Part shown: positions 51,606 through 60,048 of the stretch, in pieces
Position numbering within the stretch: the stretch's first letter is position 1
How the letters are laid out: each line of letters starts with the position of its first letter
DNA from: CAVXYG01 sp963706835
Lineage (GTDB): Bacteria; Actinomycetota; Actinomycetes; S36-B12; GCA-2699445
Assembly: GCA_963706835.1 (NCBI GenBank)
Contig: CAVPOB010000014.1
Coordinates: 203,275-267,274 of the forward strand
Direction of reading: 5' to 3'
Length of the DNA stretch: 64,000 nucleotides
Notes under the pieces: generated by a model
What the model was told of the DNA's origin: nothing
Seen by the model: only the letters and a program-made list of their open reading frames with translations
Databases searched by the model: none
Program-made: the position numbers and the translations under genes

Positions 51606-52708
51606 ATCGACCACCGCTCCCTGCTGAGCGCGGTCGCCAGAAAGAGGTCATTGGCCGCCGGTTCCGCGATGCTCACCCGCACCCCTTCGCCGGGAAAGGC
51701 GCGCACGGTGAAGCCGCGCTGAGCGCAGGCGGCCGCGAACTCCTCAGCGCGTGCTCGCAGCGGTAGCCACACGAAGTTGCCCTCGGCCTGCGGAAGCCGC
51801 CAGCCCTCCTCGTACAGGGCAGCGACCACGCGATCTCGCTCAGCCACGATGCTGGCCGCCCGGCTGCGCATCTGCTCCTGCTCGTCCAGCACGGCAACTC
51901 CGGCGGCCTCCGCCACCCTCGAGACGCCGAAGGGCAAGGACACCAGTCGCATCCGCGCCATGAGATCGGGGTGGCCGACGCCGTATCCGACGCGCAGGCC
52001 GGCCAGTCCGTACGCCTTCGACAGGGTCCGCAGCAGGAGCACATTGGCACGGGACCGCGCGAGCGCGAGGCCGTCGACCGCCGCCGGATCGGTCACGAAC
52101 TCGTGGTATGCGTCGTCCAGCACGACAAGGAGATCGCCGGGCACGGAGTCGAGGAACTCGACCACTTCGCGATGCGGCAGCGCGGGTCCCGTCGGGTTGT
52201 TGGGCGTGCACAGGAAGACCAAACGGGTGCGGTCGGTGACGGCAGCGGCCATGGCGGCCAGATCGTGCCGGCCGTGCTGGTCGAGCGGAACCGCGACGGA
52301 CCGGGCGCCGGCTGCCTGGGTGATGATCGGGTAGGCCTCAAAAGACCGCCAGGCGTACAGCACTTCGTCCCCGGGACCCGCGGCGGCAGTGACGACCTGT
52401 TGGCACAGCGCCACCGACCCCGTCCCGAGCCCGATCCGGGAGGCGGGCACATGCAGGAACTCCGCCAGAGCCGCCACCAGTGCGCTGTTGCTCGGATCGG
52501 GGTAGCGGTTGGCCTGCCGAGCTGCCCCGGAGATCGCCTCGAGGACCGCGGCACTAGGCGGGAAGGGGCTCTCGTTGCTCGCCAGCGAGTACGTCGGACC
52601 ATCGCCGTCGGGTCGTTGTCCGGCGCGGTAGGCGGGCAGCGACCCGAGATCGGATCGCAGGCGGGGCAGCACCTGCCCTTGGCCGCTGCCCGAAGCCGTG
52701 TCGTCCAC
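51602..52708 (-). CDS. HisC-like PLP aminotransferase (histidinol-phosphate or aromatic)
   Basis: The 368-aa class-I/II aminotransferase has SLASNESPFPPSAAVLEAI near 40, YPDPSNSALVAALA near 70, CTPNNPTGP near 165, DDAYHEF near 196 and the PLP lysine in RTLSKAYGLAGLRVGY near 225. It fits HisC and the related aromatic aminotransferase Pat; without other his genes nearby the latter is equally likely. It is first in a two-gene unit with the sensor kinase, linked by GTGA. The GTG start lies 6 nt after TAGGCT. Confidence 0.85.
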   Translation of the reverse strand: MDDTASGSGQGQVLPRLRSDLGSLPAYRAGQRPDGDGPTYSLASNESPFPPSAAVLEAISGAARQANRYPDPSNSALVAALAEFLHVPASRIGLGTGSVALCQQVVTAAAGPGDEVLYAWRSFEAYPIITQAAGARSVAVPLDQHGRHDLAAMAAAVTDRTRLVFLCTPNNPTGPALPHREVVEFLDSVPGDLLVVLDDAYHEFVTDPAAVDGLALARSRANVLLLRTLSKAYGLAGLRVGYGVGHPDLMARMRLVSLPFGVSRVAEAAGVAVLDEQEQMRSRAASIVAERDRVVAALYEEGWRLPQAEGNFVWLPLRARAEEFAAACAQRGFTVRAFPGEGVRVSIAEPAANDLFLATALSRERWSM

Positions 52709-52714
52709 TGTCCC

Positions 52715-52720
52715 AGCCTA
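52715..52720 (-). promoter_or_regulatory. Leaderless -10 box (TAGGCT) for the aminotransferase-kinase unit
   Basis: TAGGCT on the minus strand ends exactly 6 nt before the GTG at 52708. Confidence 0.55.
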
Positions 52721-52794
52721 GTCCGAGGGGCCGGATCCGGACCGGACAGTCCCCGGCCAGGTGTCCGCCCACCCACCGCTGGCCCGCGCGCCGC

Positions 52795-52800
52795 TAGCCT
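52795..52800 (+). promoter_or_regulatory. Leaderless -10 box (TAGCCT) for the phosphatase gene
   Basis: TAGCCT ends exactly 6 nt before the GTG at 52807. With the box at 52715-52720 it makes a 98-bp divergent pair of leaderless promoters. Confidence 0.55.
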
Positions 52801-52806
52801 GCAAGC

Positions 52807-54399
52807 GTGAGTGTGCGCAAATCGACCTGGCTGGTTGCACTGGTCGGCATCGCACTCATCGCCGTGATCACGGTCTTCCTGATTCGCGGTGCGATCCTCA
52901 GCTCCAACGCCGTCGATGACGTCGGGCTGGTGTACGACCCGGCCGCGGACCAGGCGGCGCTCCTGGACACCGCGCTCAGCGACATGCAGCGCGGCGTCGC
53001 CAACTATCTGCTGACCTCCTCGGAAGACGACCTGGGCCCCTACGTGAACGGCTCGCGTCGCTCCGACCTCGCGCTTCGGCAGTTGCAGTCGCTGCTCGCC
53101 GATGATCCGCCGCTACAGGATGTCCGCATTCAGGTGGCGCGCCTGCGGGAGGTATGGATCGCCGATGTGGCTCGGCCTACGATCGACGCGGTCCGGGCCG
53201 GGGACGCGGCCGGTGGTCTGGCGATCTTCACCACCGATGCATCCGCCGAGGCGTTCGTGGCGCTGCAGGCGGAAACGGCCACGCTGCAGGCCCTCATCGA
53301 TGAGCGACGCCGCTCGACCTTCCTCGACTTGGCCACGTCCTCCTACCGTCTGCTCTGGACCGTGGTGGTGACGGCGGCGCTGCTGGCCGGGTCGCTCCTG
53401 CTCGCCTTCACCCTGGCCCGCGGCAAGATCCTGGCTCCGCTGGACAACCTGCGGCGCCAGATCCGCGTCATCGCCCGTCGCGGGGAGCACACCCGCACGA
53501 TCACCCCGTCGGGACCGGCGGAGCTGCGTGCCGTGGGCCGGGACGTGGAACTGCTGCGGCGGCAGCTGGTCTCTGAGATCGATGAGGCCAACGCCGCCCG
53601 GGAGGCGCTGGAGCAGAAGGCGCCGGTCGTCGCCGCGATCCGGCGGGAGTTGGCGGCTGGATCGGCCGTGTCCGTTCCGGGACTGTCGATCCACGGCTCC
53701 CTGCAGCCGGCTGAGGGCGTGCTCGCCGGCGACTGGTGGGACTCCGCCGTACTGCCGACCGGGGAGGCCGCGGTTGTGCTGGCCGACATTTCCGGCCACG
53801 GCCCGGCCGCCGGAATCGCGGCGATGCAGCTGAAGCACGCCATCGTCCACGACCTCGTCGCTGACAAAGAGATCGACGAGGTAGCGCGGAGCGCGGCCCA
53901 GCTCTTCGCCGACCACCCGGACCACTTCGCGACGGTGGCCGCAGTGTGCATCGATCCCGGAACCGGCGCTATCCGCTACATCAACGCCGGCCATCATCCG
54001 CCGCTCATCATCGCCGAGGACGGCGATCTCGTCGGGGATTTGCCGATGACCGGGCCCATCCTGAGCTGGCTGGGCGGGCCCTGGCGGATCGGCACCGGCC
54101 ACCTGCGGCCCACCGAAACGCTCCTGCTCTTCAGCGATGGCTTGACCGAGTCGCACGATGCCAGCGGGGCGGAGCTCGGCGAGGACCAGTTGCTGGAATG
54201 GGTGGCGGCTGCTCCGACAGACCAGCGACGCCCGGCCGCGCTGGTTCCCTGGCTGGTCGGTCGGGCTCGGGAGCGCGCGATCGACTGGGAGCGCGACGAC
54301 GTCACCGTGGTCGCGGTACGCCGCGACGGGACGCCGGAAGAGGGCTCGGCGCCGGTGCGTCGCAGTCGGCGACGCCGCCACACGCGGCCCCCGGGGTGA
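52807..54399 (+). CDS. Membrane SpoIIE/PP2C-type serine phosphatase with CHASE3-like sensor
   Basis: The 530-aa protein has an N-terminal membrane helix (about 8-28), an extracytoplasmic helical domain of the CHASE3 type (about 35-180), a second helix near 182-204, a HAMP segment (GKILAPLDNLRRQIRVIARRG in part, about 205-260) and a SpoIIE/PPM phosphatase (about 290-510). Metal-binding motifs are AGDWWDSAV near 308, LADISGHGPAAG near 326 and LLLFSDGLTESHD near 440. Such proteins dephosphorylate anti-sigma antagonists in partner-switching stress systems. No anti-sigma factor or antagonist is adjacent; the next gene is a small helical protein. Confidence 0.87.
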   Translation: MSVRKSTWLVALVGIALIAVITVFLIRGAILSSNAVDDVGLVYDPAADQAALLDTALSDMQRGVANYLLTSSEDDLGPYVNGSRRSDLALRQLQSLLADDPPLQDVRIQVARLREVWIADVARPTIDAVRAGDAAGGLAIFTTDASAEAFVALQAETATLQALIDERRRSTFLDLATSSYRLLWTVVVTAALLAGSLLLAFTLARGKILAPLDNLRRQIRVIARRGEHTRTITPSGPAELRAVGRDVELLRRQLVSEIDEANAAREALEQKAPVVAAIRRELAAGSAVSVPGLSIHGSLQPAEGVLAGDWWDSAVLPTGEAAVVLADISGHGPAAGIAAMQLKHAIVHDLVADKEIDEVARSAAQLFADHPDHFATVAAVCIDPGTGAIRYINAGHHPPLIIAEDGDLVGDLPMTGPILSWLGGPWRIGTGHLRPTETLLLFSDGLTESHDASGAELGEDQLLEWVAAAPTDQRRPAALVPWLVGRARERAIDWERDDVTVVAVRRDGTPEEGSAPVRRSRRRRHTRPPG

Positions 54400-54547
54400 A
54401 GTCCGACGTCTGCGCGCTTTGTCGCCCGCAGCAGTGGGCGCGCGAGGCAAACTGCGACCCAACTGGGAGCGGCAAAGGCTAGCGATGGGACACGGAACGG
54501 GAGCATGCTGAGGGTGTTGGAGGGGTCCCGCGAAACTGGGAGGTGCC

Positions 54548-54976
54548 ATGACGATCACGATCGATCCCGCCGTGGGCGGTGTGTCGGACCTCGTGTCGCG
54601 AACCGAATCGCTGCTGAGCCACCGGCGCAGCATGGCCCAGTGGTGGGTGGAGCTGGTCGCTCTACTGGACGCGCTCGGCGCGCGGGTGACGACGTTGCGC
54701 CAGGGCCAGGGCGGGGGTTCGACGCTGGCTGAACAGATCCGCATGGATGCGCCGCACCTGTTCAGCAGCCTGCGCCGACTCGATGAGGAGTCGGAGGCGC
54801 TGCAGGAGGATCTGCTCCAGGTGCGCATTCGCACCGGGGAGTCGATGGGCGACGAGAGCCGCTTGAGCGAACTCTCGACGGAGATTCGGGGCGTCCTGCA
54901 CCGACTGACCCGCCTCGAGCACCGGTCGAACTCGGTGGTGCTGGACGCCTACGACCGTGACATCGGCGGCGAATAG
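54548..54976 (+). CDS. Small helical protein of unknown function
   Basis: The 142-aa protein has a strong ribosome site (GGGAGGTGCC-ATG). It contains no membrane segment or cysteine; most of it is amphipathic helix rich in Leu, Arg and Glu (SMAQWWVELVALLDALG, HLFSSLRRLDEESEALQEDL), with coiled-coil potential near 75-135. I do not recognise a family. Its place just after the phosphatase gene suggests a partner or substrate, but no STAS or anti-sigma motif is visible. Confidence 0.65.
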   Translation: MTITIDPAVGGVSDLVSRTESLLSHRRSMAQWWVELVALLDALGARVTTLRQGQGGGSTLAEQIRMDAPHLFSSLRRLDEESEALQEDLLQVRIRTGESMGDESRLSELSTEIRGVLHRLTRLEHRSNSVVLDAYDRDIGGE

Positions 54977-54978
54977 CC

Positions 54979-55167
54979 TCAGACCCTGGTCATGCTCTGG
55001 GCGGATCCGTGGAGCAGGTGCTGCTGGCCACACGCAGTGCAACGGGTCAGCAGATGCTCAGTCATGGGTCCGCGCGTCGTGGAGTAATCGCGGAAGCGGT
55101 CGATGATCTCGACCGGGTTCCCACATGCGGTGCAGACATCGTTGCGAGGGTTCAGTGCGAGCGCCAT
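54979..55167 (-). CDS. Small zinc-ribbon protein
   Basis: The 62-aa protein has two CxxC pairs, CTACG near residue 12 and CTACGQQH near 43, forming a likely zinc ribbon around a basic-acidic middle (IIDRFRDYSTTRGP). No family was recognised; such miniproteins can be nucleic-acid binding. The ATG lies 6 nt after CATACT, the leaderless spacing. The stop is two bases from the convergent helical-protein gene. Confidence 0.65.
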   Translation of the reverse strand: MALALNPRNDVCTACGNPVEIIDRFRDYSTTRGPMTEHLLTRCTACGQQHLLHGSAQSMTRV

Positions 55168-55260
55168 GACTCAAGTATGACGCTCGCCACACCCGGAATA
55201 CAAGCACCGCCGCGAACAAAATGCGACACAACTGCGACACGCTCGTTCGCGCTGGCTGCT

Positions 55261-55881
55261 TCAGACTGCCGGGCGGCCGTAGCCCGTCAAGTGGTTGGCC
55301 CAGTACCCGGAGTTGACCGGGTCCACCGTCACGCCGGTGCGCGGATTGGCCGCGTGCACCATCATCCCGTCGCCGACGTACAGACCAACATGGTCGGCAC
55401 CGTTGGCGAAGAAGAAGACCAGATCGCCCGGTTGCGGCTGCCGCTCGCCGGCGTACCAGCTGTCCACGGCGTTCCACTGCGCGTGGGTGTTGTGCGGCAG
55501 CGACACCCCGAGCGCCTGCTGGTAGACCCACATCGTCAAGCCGGAGCAATCGAAGGCGTTCGGGCCGGAAGCCCCGTAGACGTAGGCGTCACCCACCTGG
55601 GCGTAGGCCAGGTCCACCACGGAGTTCTGTTGCGCACGTTGCGCAGCAGCAGCGGCCTCAGCGGCGGCAGCGGCCTCGGCAGCAGCGCGGGCCTGCGCCT
55701 GCGCCTGCGCCTCTGCGGCAGCCACTGCGCCCGACACCGGGCTCGCCGCAACATCGGGCATGGCAGCCGGCTGGCCCCAATCGTCGGCCAGTGCGGGGTA
55801 GGCGACGGCGAAGGCCGTCAGGACGCCCACTGCCCCCGTGAGCAATGCGGGGCGGTTGATACGACCGATTCGGCTGGTCAT
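55261..55881 (-). CDS. Secreted NlpC/P60 peptidoglycan hydrolase
   Basis: The 206-aa protein has a signal peptide (residues 1-32, ending YPALA-DD), an Ala/Gln/Glu-rich helical linker (about 52-85) and a C-terminal NlpC/P60 domain. The catalytic Cys is in NAFDCSGLTMWVY near residue 113, the His in GADHVGLYVGD near 163, and a third polar residue in MMVHAANPRTG near 176. It cleaves peptide bonds in the cell wall stem peptide, as in RipA/RipB relatives. ATG 55881 is preferred because AGGAGG lies 9 bases upstream; ATG 55887 is only 3 bases from it. Confidence 0.88.
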   Translation of the reverse strand: MTSRIGRINRPALLTGAVGVLTAFAVAYPALADDWGQPAAMPDVAASPVSGAVAAAEAQAQAQARAAAEAAAAAEAAAAAQRAQQNSVVDLAYAQVGDAYVYGASGPNAFDCSGLTMWVYQQALGVSLPHNTHAQWNAVDSWYAGERQPQPGDLVFFFANGADHVGLYVGDGMMVHAANPRTGVTVDPVNSGYWANHLTGYGRPAV

Positions 55882-56047
55882 CGACATCACCTCCTGGTTC
55901 GGCGCGGCGTGTGCCGTGCGATAAGGCGGGGATGCCCGTCCCGGGTCGCGGTCAAACCGGATATGGCGCACCTCACAAGCGACGCGGTTCGACCTGAGCG
56001 CGGCAAGCGGACCCGCGCCGTGGAACGCTAGGGGACAGGAGGCGCAC

Positions 56048-56821
56048 GTGGAGTCCTTGATGCACGCACCGGCGGTGCTCCTGCACGGCTTCGGTGACTC
56101 TCCGGAATGCTGGTCGCCGCTGATCGCAGCCATTGACGACGATGTCTCGGTCACCACACCGGCCGCGCCGGGGCACGGGCAGGAGCCGATGCCGCCCGGC
56201 GCTGCCCTGGAGCTGGGATACCTGGCGGCAGTGGCAACCGTGCATGTGGCGGCCGCCGCCCGGCGTGCGGGCCGGCCCGTGGTGTTGGGCGGCCACTCCA
56301 TGGGGGCGGCCACCGCAGCCGCCGTCGCCGCCGCCAACCCGGATCTCGTCGCGGCCCTGTACCTGGAGGACCCGCCGTGGTCCTGGCCGCCCAGCGATGA
56401 GCCGGATCCCACCGTTGCCGAGCAGACCGCCGAGTACGCGCAATGGATCGCCGGCCTGCAGGGCTCCAGCCAGGAGGACCGGGTGCAATGGTGCTTGGAC
56501 CACAACCCGGGCTGGCCGCACGACGAATACGACATCTGGGCCCGCGCCAAGGCTGACGTCGACCCCGCAGTCTTCGCCCACCCCATCGACCTGGGCCGCC
56601 ACGCATGGCAGCCACTGGCACGCCTGATCCGGGTGCCGGTCACCCTGCTCGTCGGCGACTGGCATCACGGATCGACGTGTATGCCGGAGGTCGCCGACGC
56701 AGTCTCCGCCCTGCCGAACTGGCGGGTGATCCGGGTACCCGGAGTCGGCCACGACGTCCGCCGCCTGCGCCGCGATGCCGCTATCGACGCCTTCACCGCA
56801 GTCCTGCGCGCCGCCGCGTAG
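56048..56821 (+). CDS. Alpha/beta hydrolase
   Basis: The 257-aa protein has the fold's HGFGDSPECW oxyanion region near 14-23, the nucleophile elbow GGHSMGAATA (Ser near residue 83) and a C-terminal HDVRR histidine near 237. The acid residue is probably Asp in LLVGDWHHG near 205. The substrate is unknown; the family includes esterases, haloalkane dehalogenases and C-C hydrolases. A perfect AGGAGG precedes the GTG start. It is divergent from the NlpC/P60 gene. Confidence 0.85.
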   Translation: MESLMHAPAVLLHGFGDSPECWSPLIAAIDDDVSVTTPAAPGHGQEPMPPGAALELGYLAAVATVHVAAAARRAGRPVVLGGHSMGAATAAAVAAANPDLVAALYLEDPPWSWPPSDEPDPTVAEQTAEYAQWIAGLQGSSQEDRVQWCLDHNPGWPHDEYDIWARAKADVDPAVFAHPIDLGRHAWQPLARLIRVPVTLLVGDWHHGSTCMPEVADAVSALPNWRVIRVPGVGHDVRRLRRDAAIDAFTAVLRAAA

Positions 56822-56902
56822 CGGCCCCTTCCCCACGGAGCCGGACACGGCGCGAACGCGGCAATACCCGATAGTCGGACCTTGGTGGGCAAGACTGACC
56901 GC

Positions 56903-57361
56903 ATGGACAACCGAGACGGTGCCCATACCGTGGCCACGTGGATTCGGCAACCGGAGTCGTGCGCCGCGGTCGTGGCGGTGGTCGGACTCAATCTCCTGGT
57001 CGCGAGCCTCTTCGTCCCCGTGGGCGTCGGGAACCTCGCACTGACCGTCGCGGGGGCGGCGTGCCTCGTCACGGGGACGCTCACACTGCTGGTGCACCTG
57101 GGTGGTCGACTGCTCGGCCTGGGGCGGCGCGCGGAACGCGTGGTCGCGCGAGGGCGTCCCGAAGCTCTGCTGCCGGGCGTCCGCCCGCCGCAGATGTACG
57201 TGCACCCCAGGTCGTCGGCACCGGCCCCGGCAGCGGCGGTCAGCGTGCCGCGGCCCGCGTCGGCGATCGACCTCACCGATGACGCGCCGGGCGTCGGCAG
57301 TCCCACAGTGCCGCAGCACCCAGCCGCTCCCCCCAGAAGAGCCGGCAGCGCCGTCGGCTGA
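56903..57361 (+). CDS. Small membrane protein with Pro/Ala-rich cytoplasmic tail
   Basis: The 152-aa protein has two hydrophobic helices (about 19-41 and 44-66), then a basic stretch (GGRLLGLGRRAERVVARG) and a Pro/Ala/Ser-rich, probably disordered tail. ATG 56903 lies 6 nt after AAGACT, the leaderless spacing used in this genome. No family was recognised. Confidence 0.6.
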   Translation: MDNRDGAHTVATWIRQPESCAAVVAVVGLNLLVASLFVPVGVGNLALTVAGAACLVTGTLTLLVHLGGRLLGLGRRAERVVARGRPEALLPGVRPPQMYVHPRSSAPAPAAAVSVPRPASAIDLTDDAPGVGSPTVPQHPAAPPRRAGSAVG

Positions 57362-57447
57362 CGTTCACGGCGACTCGTCCTCAGCCTGCGTACCGGCCGA
57401 TCATCTGACAGGCTGAGCGCAATCCAGGACCGACCTGTGGAGCGCAC

Positions 57448-59928
57448 ATGAGCCACGAGCCGCCGATCACCCAGACAAACCTGCATGACCCCGAGGAGTT
57501 CGCTTCCGTCTTCATGGACGAGTTGCGGTACAACCAGGGCGTCTCGCTGGCCCGTTCGAGCGCGAACGACCGATATTTCGCGCTGGCGCACACCGTGCGT
57601 CGGGCCTTGATGGCGCGATGGCTGGACACCCTGACCACGCAGATGGCCGCGGGCAAGCGGGCCGTGGCCTACCTGTCGGCGGAGTACCTGCTGGGCCGGC
57701 AGTTGGACAACGCCATGCTGGCGGTCAACCTGCACGAATCCGCCACGCAGGCACTGACCAGCCTGGGGCTGGATCTGGACGAGTTGCGCGAGGTGGAGGT
57801 CGAGCCGGGGCTGGGCAATGGCGGCCTCGGCCGGCTGGCCGCATGCTTCATCGATTCCCTGGCCACGATGGAGATCCCGGCGGTCGGATACGGCATCCGC
57901 TACGAGTACGGCATCTTCCGGCAGGAGTTCGTGGACGGGTGGCAGCGCGAGCAGCCCGACCCGTGGCTGGAGTACGGATCGCCCTGGGAGTTCCCGCATC
58001 CGGAGATGGCCGTGCCGGTCGGCTTCGGCGGCAGAACCGTGCAGTACACCGATGAGGACGGTGCGCAACGCACGCGGTGGTTGCCCGACACCAAGGTCGT
58101 CGGCATCCCCTACAACTACATGGTGCCCGGATATCACACGCGCACCGTCAACACGCTGCGCCTGTGGAGTGCCACGAGCCCGACGGAGTTCCGCCTCGAC
58201 GTCTTCAACGCGGGCGACTTCGAGGCGGCCGTCCACGACGCAACGGCGGCAAGCAACATCAGCCGGGTCCTGTATCCGGAGGACTCCACGCCGCAGGGCA
58301 AGGAACTGCGGCTGAAGCAGCAGTACTTCTTCGTCGCCTGCTCCATCAGCGATTTCATCAGCAACGTGCTGCCCAAGGGCTTCGACCTGCACAACCTCGG
58401 CGAGCGCGTGATCTTCCAGCTCAACGACACCCACCCGGTCATCGCTGTGCCGGAGTTGATGCGGGTGCTCATGGACGAGCATCACTACGATTTCGACGAG
58501 GCTTGGGCGGTCACCCAGGACTGCTTCGCCTACACCTGCCACACGCTGCTGCCCGAGGCGCTCGAAGTGTGGCCGGTCGAGCTCATGCAGCGACTGCTCC
58601 CCCGCCACACGGAGATCATCTTCCAGATCAACGACCACTTCCTCGGGCAGTTGCGCCAGCAGTACCCCGGCGACGAGATGCGCGTGCGCCGGATGTCCAT
58701 CATCCAGGAGCACCCCTACCGGGCAGTCCGGATGGCCTACCTGGCAACCGTTGCCGGCAGCAAGGTCAACGGCGTGGCCGCACTGCACAGCGAGCTGCTG
58801 CGCACCCGGGTCCTCGACGACTTCGCAGAGGTCTACCCGGACAAGTTCACCAACGTCACCAACGGGGTCACCCCGAGGCGCTTCCTGCGCCAGTCCAACC
58901 CCGGGCTGTCCGAACTCATCACCGAGCACATCGGGGACGCATGGGTGAAGGATCTCGACGAACTGCAGGCTCTGGTCCCACTGGCCGACGACCCGCAGTT
59001 CCGTGCGGCGTTCCGGGCCGTGAAAGCGGCCAACAAGCAGCGCCTCACCGAGCACCTGGCAGCCCGCGATATCGCCATCGACCCCAACACGATGTTCGAC
59101 GTGATGGTGAAGCGGCTGCACGAATACAAGCGGCAAACGCTGAAGGTGCTGCATGCGATCGTGCTGCACCAGCGGCTGCGCGACGGTGAGGACATCCTGC
59201 CGCGGACCATGATGTTCGGCGCCAAGGCAGCCCCCGGCTATCGGATGGCCAAGGACATCATCGGCCTGATCAACCACGTCGGGATGGCCGTCAACGCCGA
59301 CCCGGTGTGCCAGGGCAAGTTGGCGATCGCCTACCCGGCCAACTACAACGTCACACTGGCCGAGGTGCTCATCCCGGCAGCCGACCTCTCCGAGCAGATC
59401 TCGCTGGCGGGCAAAGAAGCCTCGGGAACCGGCAACATGAAGTTCGCCCTCAACGGGGCGCTGACCATCGGCACTCTGGACGGGGCCAACGTCGAGATCC
59501 GCGACCTGGTCGGACCCGAGAACTTCTTCCTGTTCGGGATGACGGTGGAGGACGTGCACAACGTGTCGGCGGCGGGCTACCAGCCGTGGACGTACTACGA
59601 GAGCGACCCGGTGCTTCGGCGCGCCCTCGACGCCATTTCGGCCGGGGAGTACTCCAGCGGCGACGGCTCCGCCTTCGCCGGAGTGGTGGAGAACCTCGTT
59701 CACCAGGACCGCTTCATGGCCCTGGCCGACTTCGAGGCCTACATCGAGGCACAGGATCGCGTGGAAGATGCCTACCGCGACGCCGACGCCTGGAGCCGCA
59801 TGGCGATCCTCAACGTGGCCAACGTCGGCTTCTTCTCCTCCGACCGCTCCATGCGGGACTACCTCGATCGGATCTGGCACAGCGAGTCGGTGCACGTGGC
59901 GACACGGTTCGACAAGCCCGCGTCGTAG
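57448..59928 (+). CDS. glgP: Glycogen phosphorylase
   Basis: The 826-aa enzyme is full length for the GT35 family. The N-terminal domain holds YLSAEYLLGRQL near 72-83 and GLGNGGLGRLAACFIDSLA (in part, near 128-146). FQLNDTHPV occurs near 330, the PLP-binding lysine is in EASGTGNMKFALNGA near 660, and TLDGANVEI follows. It releases glucose-1-phosphate from glycogen or maltodextrin. No other glg gene is nearby. The start follows GGAG at five bases. Allosteric sites cannot be judged by eye. Confidence 0.96.
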   Translation: MSHEPPITQTNLHDPEEFASVFMDELRYNQGVSLARSSANDRYFALAHTVRRALMARWLDTLTTQMAAGKRAVAYLSAEYLLGRQLDNAMLAVNLHESATQALTSLGLDLDELREVEVEPGLGNGGLGRLAACFIDSLATMEIPAVGYGIRYEYGIFRQEFVDGWQREQPDPWLEYGSPWEFPHPEMAVPVGFGGRTVQYTDEDGAQRTRWLPDTKVVGIPYNYMVPGYHTRTVNTLRLWSATSPTEFRLDVFNAGDFEAAVHDATAASNISRVLYPEDSTPQGKELRLKQQYFFVACSISDFISNVLPKGFDLHNLGERVIFQLNDTHPVIAVPELMRVLMDEHHYDFDEAWAVTQDCFAYTCHTLLPEALEVWPVELMQRLLPRHTEIIFQINDHFLGQLRQQYPGDEMRVRRMSIIQEHPYRAVRMAYLATVAGSKVNGVAALHSELLRTRVLDDFAEVYPDKFTNVTNGVTPRRFLRQSNPGLSELITEHIGDAWVKDLDELQALVPLADDPQFRAAFRAVKAANKQRLTEHLAARDIAIDPNTMFDVMVKRLHEYKRQTLKVLHAIVLHQRLRDGEDILPRTMMFGAKAAPGYRMAKDIIGLINHVGMAVNADPVCQGKLAIAYPANYNVTLAEVLIPAADLSEQISLAGKEASGTGNMKFALNGALTIGTLDGANVEIRDLVGPENFFLFGMTVEDVHNVSAAGYQPWTYYESDPVLRRALDAISAGEYSSGDGSAFAGVVENLVHQDRFMALADFEAYIEAQDRVEDAYRDADAWSRMAILNVANVGFFSSDRSMRDYLDRIWHSESVHVATRFDKPAS

Positions 59929-59989
59929 GACGCGACGCCCAGGCGCGTCACCGCGAGCCGGGATGCCGTCGCGGAACCGACGGTGTCGC

Positions 59990-60018
59990 GGCGGCCCGGG
60001 ATCGCGGGGCGGGCCGCC
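59990..60018. terminator. GC-rich hairpin after glgP
   Basis: GGCGGCCCG (59990-59998) and CGGGCCGCC (60010-60018) form a perfect 9-bp stem with an 11-nt loop, 62 bp after the glgP stop and just before the acyl-CoA dehydrogenase promoter. No T-tract follows. Confidence 0.45.
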
Positions 60019-60036
60019 CGGATGTCCGCGCGTGCC

Positions 60037-60042
60037 TATCCT
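60037..60042 (+). promoter_or_regulatory. Leaderless -10 box (TATCCT) for the acyl-CoA dehydrogenase gene
   Basis: TATCCT ends exactly 6 nt before ATG 60049, which decides that start over the upstream in-frame ATG at about 59983. Confidence 0.55.
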
Positions 60043-60048
60043 GGCGGC

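Noticed and set aside
55882..56047. Cyclic di-AMP (ydaO-type) riboswitch upstream of the NlpC/P60 gene
   Set aside because: Actinobacterial cell-wall hydrolase genes often carry it, but I could not find its conserved core in this 166-bp gap.
59983..60048. Upstream ATG at 59983 as the start of the acyl-CoA dehydrogenase
   Set aside because: It would place the TATCCT box and the hairpin inside the gene; ATG 60049 has perfect leaderless spacing.
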